64,000 nucleotides of DNA from Nematostella vectensis (lineage: Eukaryota; Cnidaria; Anthozoa; Actiniaria; Edwardsiidae), in assembly GCF_932526225.1 (NCBI RefSeq), contig NC_064037.1, positions 2,571,203 to 2,635,202 on the forward strand, read 5' to 3'. The notes below the pieces were generated by a model. That model saw nothing but the letters and a program-made list of their open reading frames with translations, searched no databases and was not told the origin of the DNA. Positions 31,373-42,900 of the stretch are shown one piece after another. How positions within the stretch are numbered: the first letter of the stretch is position 1; the number at the start of each line of letters is the position of its first letter. The position numbers and the translations under genes were made by a program.

Positions 31373-32386
31373 TTTGTTTATTTCCCACTCGTTACCAGTC
31401 CACTGAGAGTTGGAGTTTTAGCTGACCGCGGCAGGGGGCATTCAATGTGTGCAAAATGTAAAGACCCATAGTTTATGCCTAGGAAGGTAGACACGTGCCT
31501 TTAACCACATAAATAACATAAAAGGGAAGTAGACACATGCCTTTTACCACATAAATAACATAAAAGGGAAGTGGTTCATTTGTACCCTGGGTACCAAAAA
31601 AAAAACAACTGTGAACTGATTTTACTCTCTCGTAGAGAAGCTTTGAGCCTCTAGTACCTAGGGTAGGTTACTTGGGGCTTTTTATTCGTACAAAATTTGA
31701 TATGAAACAAAAATAAAGGAGAGCAATGGTTCCCCTAAGCATGCTCTGGATCGGCATTGCTGCATGAAAATTGTGGATATGGGGAATTATCCCTCCCCTC
31801 CATAACTAAATCTGCAACTTCACTTCTTGTCACAATTATCACGCAAGGCAAATAGCCATTAAAAATCTTCATTTCAGGTTTTTTGACATAGACAAAGTAG
31901 TATATTCCAGGTTTTATTCAGTCAATATATTCAAAATGTTCTACCTGAAATTATTAGTTAAATGATAATTTATACAACATTCCCCACTGCTGATACACAC
32001 ACAAGAAAATACTTTTAGTTTCTTTATCTTTATAATTTCTTTATAAATTTTGATAGTATGCTTAACCAAAAAGAAATGCCCCCTTCCCTAAAGGAAAAAA
32101 TCTCACTAACTGCAACACAACAGAGACAATAAAATATCTTTTGACTAACTACTAAAGCATTTAGAGCAAATACAACCAAGATTAGTGGTCTCACTTCTCC
32201 AAGCATTTCCTGATTTTGGCAATTCTAGAATCCTAACCATAAATTCCAAATACTGACATTGAGGTTCCCTAGATTAGTGCATAATTGTGTATAGGTCATT
32301 AATTGTATTCATTCTAGAAAACAACCTTGAAGTATGACAAATTATTTATAAATTCTAACTTTGTTATATTCTGTAGCATATTTAAA
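31373..32386. other. Spacer between ANKFY1 start and PHETA 3' end
   Basis: Contains ANKFY1 upstream DNA with a CACGTG E-box at 31492-31497, about 120 nt from the start codon, a ~44-bp direct duplication (31483-31570: GACACGTGCC / GACACATGCC and ACCACATAAATAACATAAAA), a copy of the AAGCTTNGAGCCTCTGGTACC repeat (31628-31665), and presumably the PHETA 3' UTR, with a possible AATAAA on the minus strand near 31915. Confidence 0.5.
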
Positions 32387-33430
32387 CTATGAAATCAGGT
32401 CTTTTTTCCCACATTCTTTAACCTTGACCCAGATTGAGGCACCATAAGTCTCATGTAACATCCTAAATACACTTCCTTGTTCTGCAAAAGCACTCATGTC
32501 ATCTGTAAATGTCCGTGGTATAGTCCTAAACCCTGGTGGCAGACCATATTCACTACTGCTTTTACCAGCTCTTCCTTTACGCTCTGATTTGGACCTGGTA
32601 TTTCTGCCAAGTCCAGATACAAGGCGATTCCCTGCTGCTAGACTCTCATCTATTGTGGATTGTGTTCTTCCAAGCTCATCTTGAAAATTGTTTGCATGAA
32701 TTTGTTCTAAGTGAGATAGCTCTGAAAAACTTAAAGGTAAAATATCTTCTGGGGACTTTCCAAACAGTCCATCATCACCAATGAAGTCACCCCCTGTTGT
32801 TGAAAAATCAAGATCAACCAATGTAGCAACTCCAGGTTCATATCGACCAAAAGTATCAGCTCTTGCCTTATTTATCGAAGTAATAGCACTACTAAAACTG
32901 TATCTATCCTCTTTAAAGCGGTTTGGGTACTCAACTTCCGCCTTCGATGACTCCGTTGACCTCGAGAATTGATCAGAATCAGTGAATTCCCCGCTTGATG
33001 AGACATCACCGATATTGATTAATTCATTCTGGCTACTAGAAAAATCGCTTAGGCTTTTTTCTAGAGATTGTACCATCATTTTCATGTACTCATAGGTCGC
33101 TATAGTTAAAACTTTCATCCATGCTTCCATATCTTCTGGTGTATCGGCTCCCAAAACATAAACCCGAGCTCCAGCTCCGGCAAAGTTTATTTGAAATGCG
33201 TACGGTTCGCCGCTTTCTGCTAATTCCACGTTGCAGTTTTCAAGTATTATAACGCCAATGGGGTCCTTATCCAATCGTCTCTCGAAATAATACAGCAAAT
33301 TTCCTTTCAAAACAAACCAGCGTCGCTGGTAACCTCTGTTCAGTTCTCCTTTCTTGTTCAAATAACCCTCCTTGTCTGTCGAGGAGTTTGAAATAGCGAA
33401 CTGAGCAACGCTTTTTTCGTTAAGTTTCAT
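32387..33430 (-). CDS. PHETA1/2-like: Sesquipedalian / PHETA family PH-domain protein (OCRL partner), single exon
   Basis: I chose the ATG at 33430 because MKLNEKSVAQFA aligns with the vertebrate PHETA start MKLNERSLA; an in-frame ATG at 33466 adds 12 residues. The 347-residue product has a PH domain at about 18-113 (GYLNKKGE, RRWFVLKGNLLYYFE, GVIILENC, AFQINFAG, MEAWMKVL), then a helix and a long low-complexity Ser-rich linker. Near the C-terminus, FRMLHETYGASIW matches the F&H motif by which PHETA1/2 bind OCRL and INPP5B. Family role: endosomal adaptor for recycling and endosome-to-Golgi traffic. No introns. Divergent from PLBD, 489 bp apart. Two vertebrate paralogs exist; this looks pro-orthologous to both (inference). 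Confidence 0.92.
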   Translation of the reverse strand: MKLNEKSVAQFAISNSSTDKEGYLNKKGELNRGYQRRWFVLKGNLLYYFERRLDKDPIGVIILENCNVELAESGEPYAFQINFAGAGARVYVLGADTPEDMEAWMKVLTIATYEYMKMMVQSLEKSLSDFSSSQNELINIGDVSSSGEFTDSDQFSRSTESSKAEVEYPNRFKEDRYSFSSAITSINKARADTFGRYEPGVATLVDLDFSTTGGDFIGDDGLFGKSPEDILPLSFSELSHLEQIHANNFQDELGRTQSTIDESLAAGNRLVSGLGRNTRSKSERKGRAGKSSSEYGLPPGFRTIPRTFTDDMSAFAEQGSVFRMLHETYGASIWVKVKECGKKDLIS

Positions 33431-33919
33431 CCTACGAAAAATATTCATCAACGAGACCGCTTGCAAAAATAGCGCTAGAAGCCGTTGCTAAGAGTCATCA
33501 AGAGGCTGGTTAGGGTGATTTTGGACCACGGAAATATAGTTTAAAGTCATCATAAATGTAATTCCATGATGCACACAAACGACATCTGATCGCTGCTTCT
33601 CAACATTTTCCGCTCCTGAGGCAGAGAAGGGCCTGGAAACGAATATCCTTTAAGCCACACAGTACCCAAAATAACACAAACACAAAGAACGAAATATTAA
33701 ACTCTACCAATACAACAGAGAAACAATGATTCTCGGTGAAAATTATGTAAAAATTATCTCCGCAAAAAAAAAATTAAAACAAAAATCTTTCAAACACCTT
33801 TTATGGTTTAATAGAGGGGGACTGAGCACTAGTCGCGTGACTAGGTTGAAAGAGTTGTGTTGAAAAAACTAGAAAACAACTATTTTGAAGACTCGATCAA
33901 AAACAGTAGTCCAGTCAAC
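33431..33919. promoter_or_regulatory. Candidate bidirectional promoter between PHETA and PLBD
   Basis: The start codons of the two divergent genes are 489 bp apart, so 5' UTRs and both promoters must fit here. GTCGCGTGAC at 33832-33841, 79 nt before the PLBD ATG, differs by one base from the CLEAR palindrome GTCACGTGAC. No TATA box was identified with confidence. Confidence 0.55.
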
Positions 33920-36900
33920 ATGAAACTTGTGATAATTCTCTTGACTTTTCTGCATGTTACAGAGTCTTCTCCTTATCAGATTGCCTCTGTTGTTATTGGC
34001 AAAAACGACAGTCTTTCTATCAAAGCAGGATACATAGAACCGAACGTTGCCTGGGCAAGATTCCGTGATGAAATTAACCAAACGGGGTAAGCACAATGAA
34101 GGATTAGTGTAGCTTATATCTTTCTGTCTTGAAACGCCTGGGGTTAATGTAACTTGGATTATGAGAGTGAAAATTTGTGGGAATATTTTGAAATAGTTCA
34201 ACAGATCAAAGACAACTTATTGTTACCACTGTAACCACTGATTTGACATTGAGTATCTAGTTAGAGATTGTGTATGGAAATTTTAGGAAATGTAATTTGG
34301 GGCTACAGTGGAACCCTAATAACTTGAACTCAAATAACTCAAATTCTCACGAAGTCAAAATGAACTCTACGTGAATGCCACTCAAAATGTTTTCCTTGAA
34401 GTTAAGTGGGTCCCACTGTTAATAACAGGAAAATTGATGCTTTCAGTAAATGATAGTCAAGGCATAGGCATAGACAGGAGACGCCCCCTTTTTCCCCTCT
34501 TACAGACTGAAGATCATATATGGGGGTGGGGGGTAATAATTCACCCTCCATGTATCTTGTACCCCCATCCACCGAGTACCTTTTCTGATCCTTGGTACGA
34601 CCTGGTGTGACCGGGTATGACCTGGTATAACCTGGTACAACCTGGTGTGACCGGGTACGACCTGGTATGACCTGATATGACCTGGACCCTGCTTACAGAC
34701 TGAAGATCATTTATGGGGGGGGGGGGGGGGGGGTAATAATTCACCCTCCATGTATCTTGTACCCCCATCCACCCAGTACCTTTTCTGATCCTTGGTACGA
34801 CCTGGTACAACCTGGTGTGACGGGGTATGACCTGGTATAACCTGATATAACCTGATATGACCTGGTAAAACCTGGTGTGACCGGGTACGACCTGGCATGA
34901 CCTGATATGACCTGGACCCCTCTTACAGACTGAAGATCATATATGGGGGGGGGGGGGGGTAATAATTCACCCTCCATGTATCTTGTACCCCCATCCACCC
35001 AGTACCTTTTCTGATCCTTGGTACGACCTGGTACAACCTGGTGTGACCGGGTATGACCTGGTACAACCTGGTATGACCTGGTATAACCTGATATGACCTG
35101 GTACAACCTGGTGTGACCGGGTACGACCTGATATGACCTGGTACGACCTGGTATGACCTGGTACAACCTGGTGTGACCGGGTATGACCTGATATGACCTG
35201 GTATGACCTGGTACAACCTGGTATGACCTGTATACCTTTTTCTCCTCAGCTGGTCCTATTTAGAAGTATTCAGTAATGAGTCATATTCAGATGTTCTCCA
35301 AGCTACTGCTGCAGGCATGGCTGAGGGGTTTATCACAGCAGACCTTATCCACATGGATTACATGAATAAATATGCCGACTATTGTAAAAATGATGAAAAC
35401 TTTTGTAAAAAGCTGACAGAGTATTTAAGGGGTAATGAGGCGTGGAGGGCGAAAATGATCAAGAATCACTTGAATGAATCCTACTGGTATCAGGTGGGTT
35501 TACACTTTATCAATAGGTCTACTAAAAGTACTGCATCTGGGTTGCAGATGTGAGCACACACTCCTACTGTATGTTTTTTAAACTTGACTGCGTTATACTG
35601 TAAAAATTGATTCAAACTAATAATGGTCATTTTTAGGTTCAGCTCATTGATGCTCAGGTTGAGGGAATTAAAAAAGGTTATCATAATAAAAGCCTTGCTC
35701 TACCAGAAATACCAGATCTGGCTTTTTTGTAAGTAATTTGAAGCAATTTTTAAATATATTCTTCCATCTTCCCCCTTTTCCTCTATCATGTCCAACAATT
35801 AACCAATTGTAAATCTTTGTAAATTGTAAATCATTTTCTTCAGTCTAAATTCAATACACCAATTTGGTTTAGTCTTCTGTATTAAACTCACAATCTCACA
35901 ATATCTGAATTTTTTTGTCCAAAGTTTCTTCCAAGCATCAGGAGATCTTGAAGATTTAGAAGTTGCTTTGAAGAAAGAAAACCCAAGTCGCATCCTTGGA
36001 TCTGGCTCCTGCTCTGCCCTTGTTAAAGTACTACCGGAACACAAGGACATCTTTATATCTCATGTTACCTGGGATACATACCTTGGAATGCTAAGAATTT
36101 TCAAGATGTATGACTTTCCATTCACACGTAAAGGAAGGAAAGGTAGGAGATTCTCATTAGCTGACATCAGTTTAGCAACATTTCCATGCATACCATGGGA
36201 AGCTAAACATTTCAGTAGGACTTTCCTTTGATGTGAACAAAGGTAGAAAATGTTAGGAGGGTGATAATTATTAATAGACCACTCGTGACAATTGGCTTTT
36301 ATTCGATAGCAATTGATCCAAATCAAACCAAACTCATACAGGTGAACGGTCTTAGTAAGATCTTTCCTCCATGTTAGTTACATTGAGATCGCACTAATTT
36401 CCAGGAAGAAATTAACAGAAAACCACTTGAGACAATTGGCTGTAATTCCATAGCAATTGATCCGAATCAAACCAAACTCATACAAATGAAGGGTCTTAAT
36501 AAGTTCTTTCATCCACGTTAATTACTGATAAATGTATTTGTACATTGGGCTTTCCTTCCAAACGCATTAATATATACAGAGGAGAAAATATTCATGCTTT
36601 AGGGGCAGATCATTTGACTTTCAAGGGGGGTGGGTGGGTGATTTTATGTCTGCAAAATTTTTTTTCGCCCATCGGATGTGTATGATTTTTTCCCCATGTA
36701 CTGCTATGCAGGATATTTTTTTCTTGGAGCCCACGTCTTTTTGCAGCATTTTTTTTCCAATCGCAATTGTTTTTTCTTTTCTCGTCCTATATCTCTAAAA
36801 TAGAACTCCATACGTTGTGTCATTCTTTTTGACCCTTGAATAGATTGAAATTATAATTCAATAAACTCACTGGGTAAAGGGGTTATACATGGTAAGACCT

Positions 36901-39900
36901 TCGTGTCATAGCCAAACGAGTCTTAGCTATCAAGCTCTTACCTTGCATATTGAGTCAGATAAAATAGCAAGAGAAGCTTCTTTAAAATCTCCCACATTTG
37001 TTAGAATGTTTTTTAAACACCAGCTCCTCCCACCCCGGGCTAGAATTTGCAATTATAATCAGAACACTGCAACGCTAGCATGTCACAAATTATAAGCCTC
37101 CTGTAAAATTTCTTATCTTTGAGCCTCAGTCGGCTGGAATAAAACTATTTTTGCACACAGGTAACAAGACAGTTATTTTAAGAGATTGTTAAATTAGTTA
37201 TTCGCTGTCCACTCACGTTTTCGATGCAAAATTTTTAATTTTGTGCTATCCATAATCTAGCGCACCTGCATAAATTATTCTCGCACTGTGATAAAAATGC
37301 TCGTATTTTAGAGCGCACACACCTTAGTATAGCATTATTTTACGATGGATAGAAACATTTTAAGATGGACAACTCTAGGAATGATATTTATTTTGGTTTA
37401 GGATATGAAATTTGAATTTAGCGCTCAGAGCAATTGTCCTGACATGTTCTCTCGTTGACGGCTGATTGATAACTGATTGTTCTTGAGCCCTGAGGTGGGA
37501 GGAGCTCCCCCTTTTATAGCGGAACCTCGTGTTTAAGGTTCTGTTGAAATATTCCACAAAACAAGGACATCTTGAGGGGGTAAGCATTTATATAGACCCC
37601 ATCTCCTGAATTTTAATCGATGGTTGGTATCTCTGCCTATATGCTAACACAAAGAGGAAACAACCATTTTAGTTGTTTCCTGATTCACATTATATTTTAT
37701 TTTGGAGAAGTCCATCAAATCTATTTTATCTATTTATATACAATATGATGCTACAGTTTATATATTGATCTATTAAACCTTTTTATTTATTTATTTGTTG
37801 TTTAAATAAGTCTTAATAAAACAATAAATAAATCAAAGGTATTTCAAGTTTGTGACTTCTGTTGTACAAGTAAACTTTTTGGTATTTTTTTTCTAAAATA
37901 ATTGCAAAGGGCATTATAGCAATCATCATTGAAAAATCTTCAGCATGAGCACTTTTGTTTTATTTCAGAATGTAATTTCTAAAATAAAACCATTAGGAAC
38001 TAGTTTTATCTGATGGGAGGAGACCACAACTTATAAGTTTCAACATAGGGTGTGATAGTGGAAAGGGCGAGTCTTAACCAATAGAAACTTACAAGAATAT
38101 GGTGACGAGAAAAACAAAATACACATATCAAAAATATAGAGGAAAACGTTTTATAGAGTAAAAAAAAACAAAGTTATCACAGAATTTTGATTTTATTTCA
38201 TAGAGTTCATCTTTTCACACAATGGCTTTGCTTTTTCTTCTTAAGCTTGTGCATGATTTTTTTTCCTGCTCATTTGCTTTGCATGCAATTTTTTTTTCTT
38301 TGAAATGTAGCTTGCAGGGTAACTTTTTTTTAAAATCACCCCCCCCCCCCTCACACAATTTCATAACGCCCAATTTCGATTTCGGAATAGACTAAAAAGA
38401 GGGTCGTTAGTTTTTCTAAACATTTCTTGAATAAGGAAATGATATTTCATAACGCCTGATTTCTTTTTTACTACTTAACCTAAAAAGGAAAAGAATAAAA
38501 AGAGGGTTCTTTAGTATTTTCTAAACATTTCTTTAATGAGGAAATGGTATTTCATAACGCCTGATTTCTTTTTTTACTACTTATCCGAATAAGGAATAGA
38601 CTAAAATGAGGGTTGTTTAGTATTTTCTAAACATTTCTCGAATAACGAAATTGGTATTTCTTATTCAACAACTCCTGATTTCGTTTTTTTCCACTTGAAT
38701 GGACTATAAAGAGGGTTGTTAATTTTTTTTTCAACATCTTTTGAAAAGAAAAGGGTATTTCATAACGCCCAATTTCGTTTTTACTATGACATTCGAATAA
38801 GGAATAGACTAAAACGAGATCGGGCGCTTTAAAATCACATTTCCTTTTTCGAAAACTCTTTCTGAAGGCGTCGTTAAAGCAAAATTGGGTGTTATGAATT
38901 TTCATTTACTTTATCGAGAAATGATGAGCAAACACTGACAATCCTCTTCATAGTCTATTCCTTATTCGGATAAGTTGTAAAACGAAATCGGACGTTGGGA
39001 GATTCCATTTCCTTATTCGCAAAAACTAACTTGAATAAAGGAACAGTTCCCTATTCGTGTCTCTGCACTTATCTATTTCTTTTATTAGAGCCTTATCTAA
39101 GTAGACAAGGTGTTAATTGACAACAAGCACTATCTGTCAAATTGGTCAGCTAGGTCAAATTCCTACGACACATGTAGTCAAGTAAAGCGTAAATATTTCT
39201 CCTCTTAACATATTAATGCGTTTAGAAGGGAAGCCCAATATACAAATACAAAATAGATGTGAGGTAGATGATCTCTATTTTCCTAGATTCATTTGTGAAA
39301 GTAGTTTTGGTTTGATTCGGATCAATTGCTATGGAATTACAGCCAATTGTCACGAGTGGTATTCTGTAATACTTCCTGGAAATTGGTGCGATCTCAATGC
39401 AATTTGCTATGGAATTAAAGCCAATTGTCACGAGTGGTTGTCACCAGTGGTTTTGTCACGAGTGGTTGTCACAAGTGGTTGTCATGAGTGGTTGTCACCA
39501 GTGGTTTTGTCACGAGGGGTTGTCACCAGTGGTTGTCAACAGTGGTAAAAAACGTTTTGACCCCTGCTCGCGAATCATATGGGTTGCACTTCGCAGGCTT
39601 CTATTTGCTGCTTTTTGATTGGATATTTGTGTGTGCATCGGATCAATGAATTAGATGGCATGGTAAGCATTTCAATCTTTAACAGTCAATCTCTTGATCA
39701 GTCAGACCTTTTGCAGAAACACAGAGAATGGCTTACTACATGAGGCTCCACTAACCATGTTACATCCAAAATGCTCTGCCAAAAATGTAGAGACTGTCCA
39801 TACCTAGAGAGGATGATAACAAGAGTTTTTTTTTTATTATTTTGACATGAATGGTCTACAATCTGCCAACAGCCAAATGAATCCATTTTATAGATCCAAT

Positions 39901-42900
39901 TATCATCCCTGGCAGAAAACAGAGTTTTTCCTCATCACCTGCCAACATTCTAAGTGGTGATGACTTCTATATGCTTAGTAGTGGAATGGTAAGTTTTCTT
40001 TGGCTTGTTACAATAGTTGGAATGATATTGAATAAGTCCAAGTTAATAATTATATGGTAGCTCAGACGAAGGGCTAACACTTGAAACGTCAGTGCAACTA
40101 CTCTATTTTAGAAAGGCATTTAACATACCTTGTCAACCTTGTGTTGATGTATACCTTGTCCACACCATGTTATGTCATCATATAGAATGTAGACCAGGTA
40201 ATGTCATCATATAGAATGTAGACCAGGTAATGTCATCATATAGAATGTAGACCAGGTAATGTCATCATATAGAATGTAGGAAGAGAAGGGTCTAAAGGGT
40301 GTTAGCATTTGACATTAATACAGTTTAATGAGTGTTTAAAAGCATTCAGAGACATTTAAAATAAACATTTGACCCTACTGTATTTGTTTACAGGTATCAA
40401 TAGAGACAACAATTGGTAACACCAACGAAGATCTGTGGAAATATGTGACCCCACAGGGTACTCTCCTTGAATGGGTCCGTGTTATGATAGCCAACAGACT
40501 TGCTAGGACATCTGATGAATGGACCTTTTTATTCTCCAAGCATAATAGTGGCACGTGAGTAGTACTCCTCTCATTTCTTATCCCATTTTTTCTGTATCTT
40601 GTTTTTTTCCCCTATTTCTTCGTCATCCAGAAGTGGTTACAGCAAAGGGGTGCACATTATGATGGTAAAAAATGCTGCTTACTTTTACTCTTCTTCATAT
40701 TACAATTTTTTTTATCTTCAATTCAATATCTTTCATTGATATTTATGCAAGATCCTATGTACTCATTTTCAATGCTGTTTTGTTTTTGTTTGTTTATGCC
40801 TCTTGAATCCTGAATGCAGCTACAACAATCAGGTTAGTCTCATTCTTGTCAAAAGAAAAAAACATTACTATTTCATCCTGTGTAGATCCGTACGAAGGCA
40901 GTGGTAAATCTCAGCGAGGTGCCATAATGATTTCAACCCAACCCCCCCTCTTTCTTTAGTGAAAAAAAAACACCTGCGTTGCCTTGTTTTTCCGTGTTGC
41001 AAGCTGTAGGATGTGTATAGCACACCAGTAATTGCTCTTGCTCCCCCTCCTTGACCCTCTCAGATATATGTTTGTCACACCAACTAACCTAGTCATTACT
41101 TGGTTTCATTTACCAGATAATGAAATAAATGTGATGTATTTCTTTGCCTCCTAGTGGATGGTTCTTGACTACAAGCTGTTCACCCCGGGCCAGCCTATCC
41201 AACCAGGAACCCTGTCTGTTCTGGAGCAGATCCCGGGAATGACAGAGACCGCTGACATGAGTGTGTATCTTCAAGAGAATGGATACTGGGCCAGTTACAA
41301 TCTACCGTAAGCAAAACCAAAAAATGTTATCCAACTGTATTACAGATTAACTACCAGTGACTTTTAATACTACTTATCTAGTAAAACGAACCTGGTGATT
41401 AGAGTACACTGCTCTTTAAAACAGATTGATCTCATTTTCTTATGCGTCTGTCCTTAAAAAAGCCTCTAGAAATTGACTCATTGCATACTTTTCGATCATG
41501 ACACACCACTCTTCCCACTCTTCCCTCATCCTCCCACCAAATAACTAACACCACAGCCTAAGATTTTTTTTTCCTTGTTGTTTTCTTGTGCCCCATAGGT
41601 ATTTTCCTACCATCTACAACATGAGTGGCCAAGAAGCGTCTAGAGAAGCCTATGGTTCATGGTTTGACTATCATCTTAACCCTCGCGCACAGATCTTTAA
41701 ACGGGACCAAAGCAAAGTGGTGGACCTTGAGACCATGATGAAACTTATGAGGTGGGTTAACTGCAATAGAACTCTTGTAAACTTGCTGAAATAAAAATAT
41801 AGACTAAACTCAAAGAGACTAGCTATCTGACCCATGACGCCTCACATTCAAAATACTAGCTACATGTCTAATAACTGCTCACATCGAGGAGACTAGCCTG
41901 TTGCTGACTAGCAACCCCTCACATTCCAGATACTATCTAGCTGACTATTGACGCCTGACATTCAAGAGACTTGCTGGCTTACTAGCAACGCCTTACATCC
42001 AAGAGACTAGCTACATAAGTAATGCCTCATATTTGTTATGCGTCAAAATCTCCAGGTATAATGACTACAAGCACGATCCAGTGTCTCAATGCAATTGCAC
42101 ACCACCGTACAGCGCAGAAAACGCTATATCAGCGCGCTCCGACCTAAACCCCAAGGATGGGAAGTATGAGTTTCCATTTCTTGGCCACCGAGAACATGGT
42201 GGAACAGACTGCAAGGTAACTTATCCCCCCCCCCTCCCGACCCACCCCATTACTCTTTTACCAAGACCATGGCAGAACTGACTGCAAGGTAACTCATCCC
42301 CCCCCCCTCCCGACCCACCCCATTACTCTTTTACCAAGACCATGGCAGAACTGACTGCAAGGTAACTCATCCCCCCCTCCCGACCCACCCCATTACTCTT
42401 TTACCAAGACCATGGCAGAACTGACTGCAAGGTAACTCATCCCCCCCTACCGACCCACCCCATTACTATTTTACCAAGACCATGGCAGAACTGACTGCAA
42501 GGTAACTCATCCCCCCCTCCCCTCCCGACCCACCCCATTACTCTTTTACCAAGACCATGGCAAAACTGACTGCAGGGTAACTCATCCCCCCCTACCAACC
42601 CACCCCATTACTCTTTTACCAAGACATGGCAGAACTGACTGCAAGGTAACTCATCCCCCCCCCCTCCCAACCCACCCCATTACACTTTTACCAAGACCAT
42701 GGCAAAACTGTCTGCAGGGTAACTCATCCCCCCCCTCCCGACCCACCCCATTACTCTTTTACCAAGACCATGGCAGAACTGACTGCAGGGTAACTCATCC
42801 CCCCCCTCCCTACCCACCCCATTACTCTTTTACCAAGACCATGGCAGAACTGACTGCAGGGTATACAAGCACCCCTCAACTCACCCCTCCCCCCCACCCC

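Noticed and set aside
33857..33919. Upstream ATG extending PLBD by 21 residues
   Set aside because: It would bury the signal peptide that begins at 33920, and the extension has no similarity to the family.
34541..35216. Minus-strand frames of repeated YQVIPGHTRS-type peptide
   Set aside because: They are a by-product of the 11-bp VNTR in PLBD intron 1; no conserved domain.
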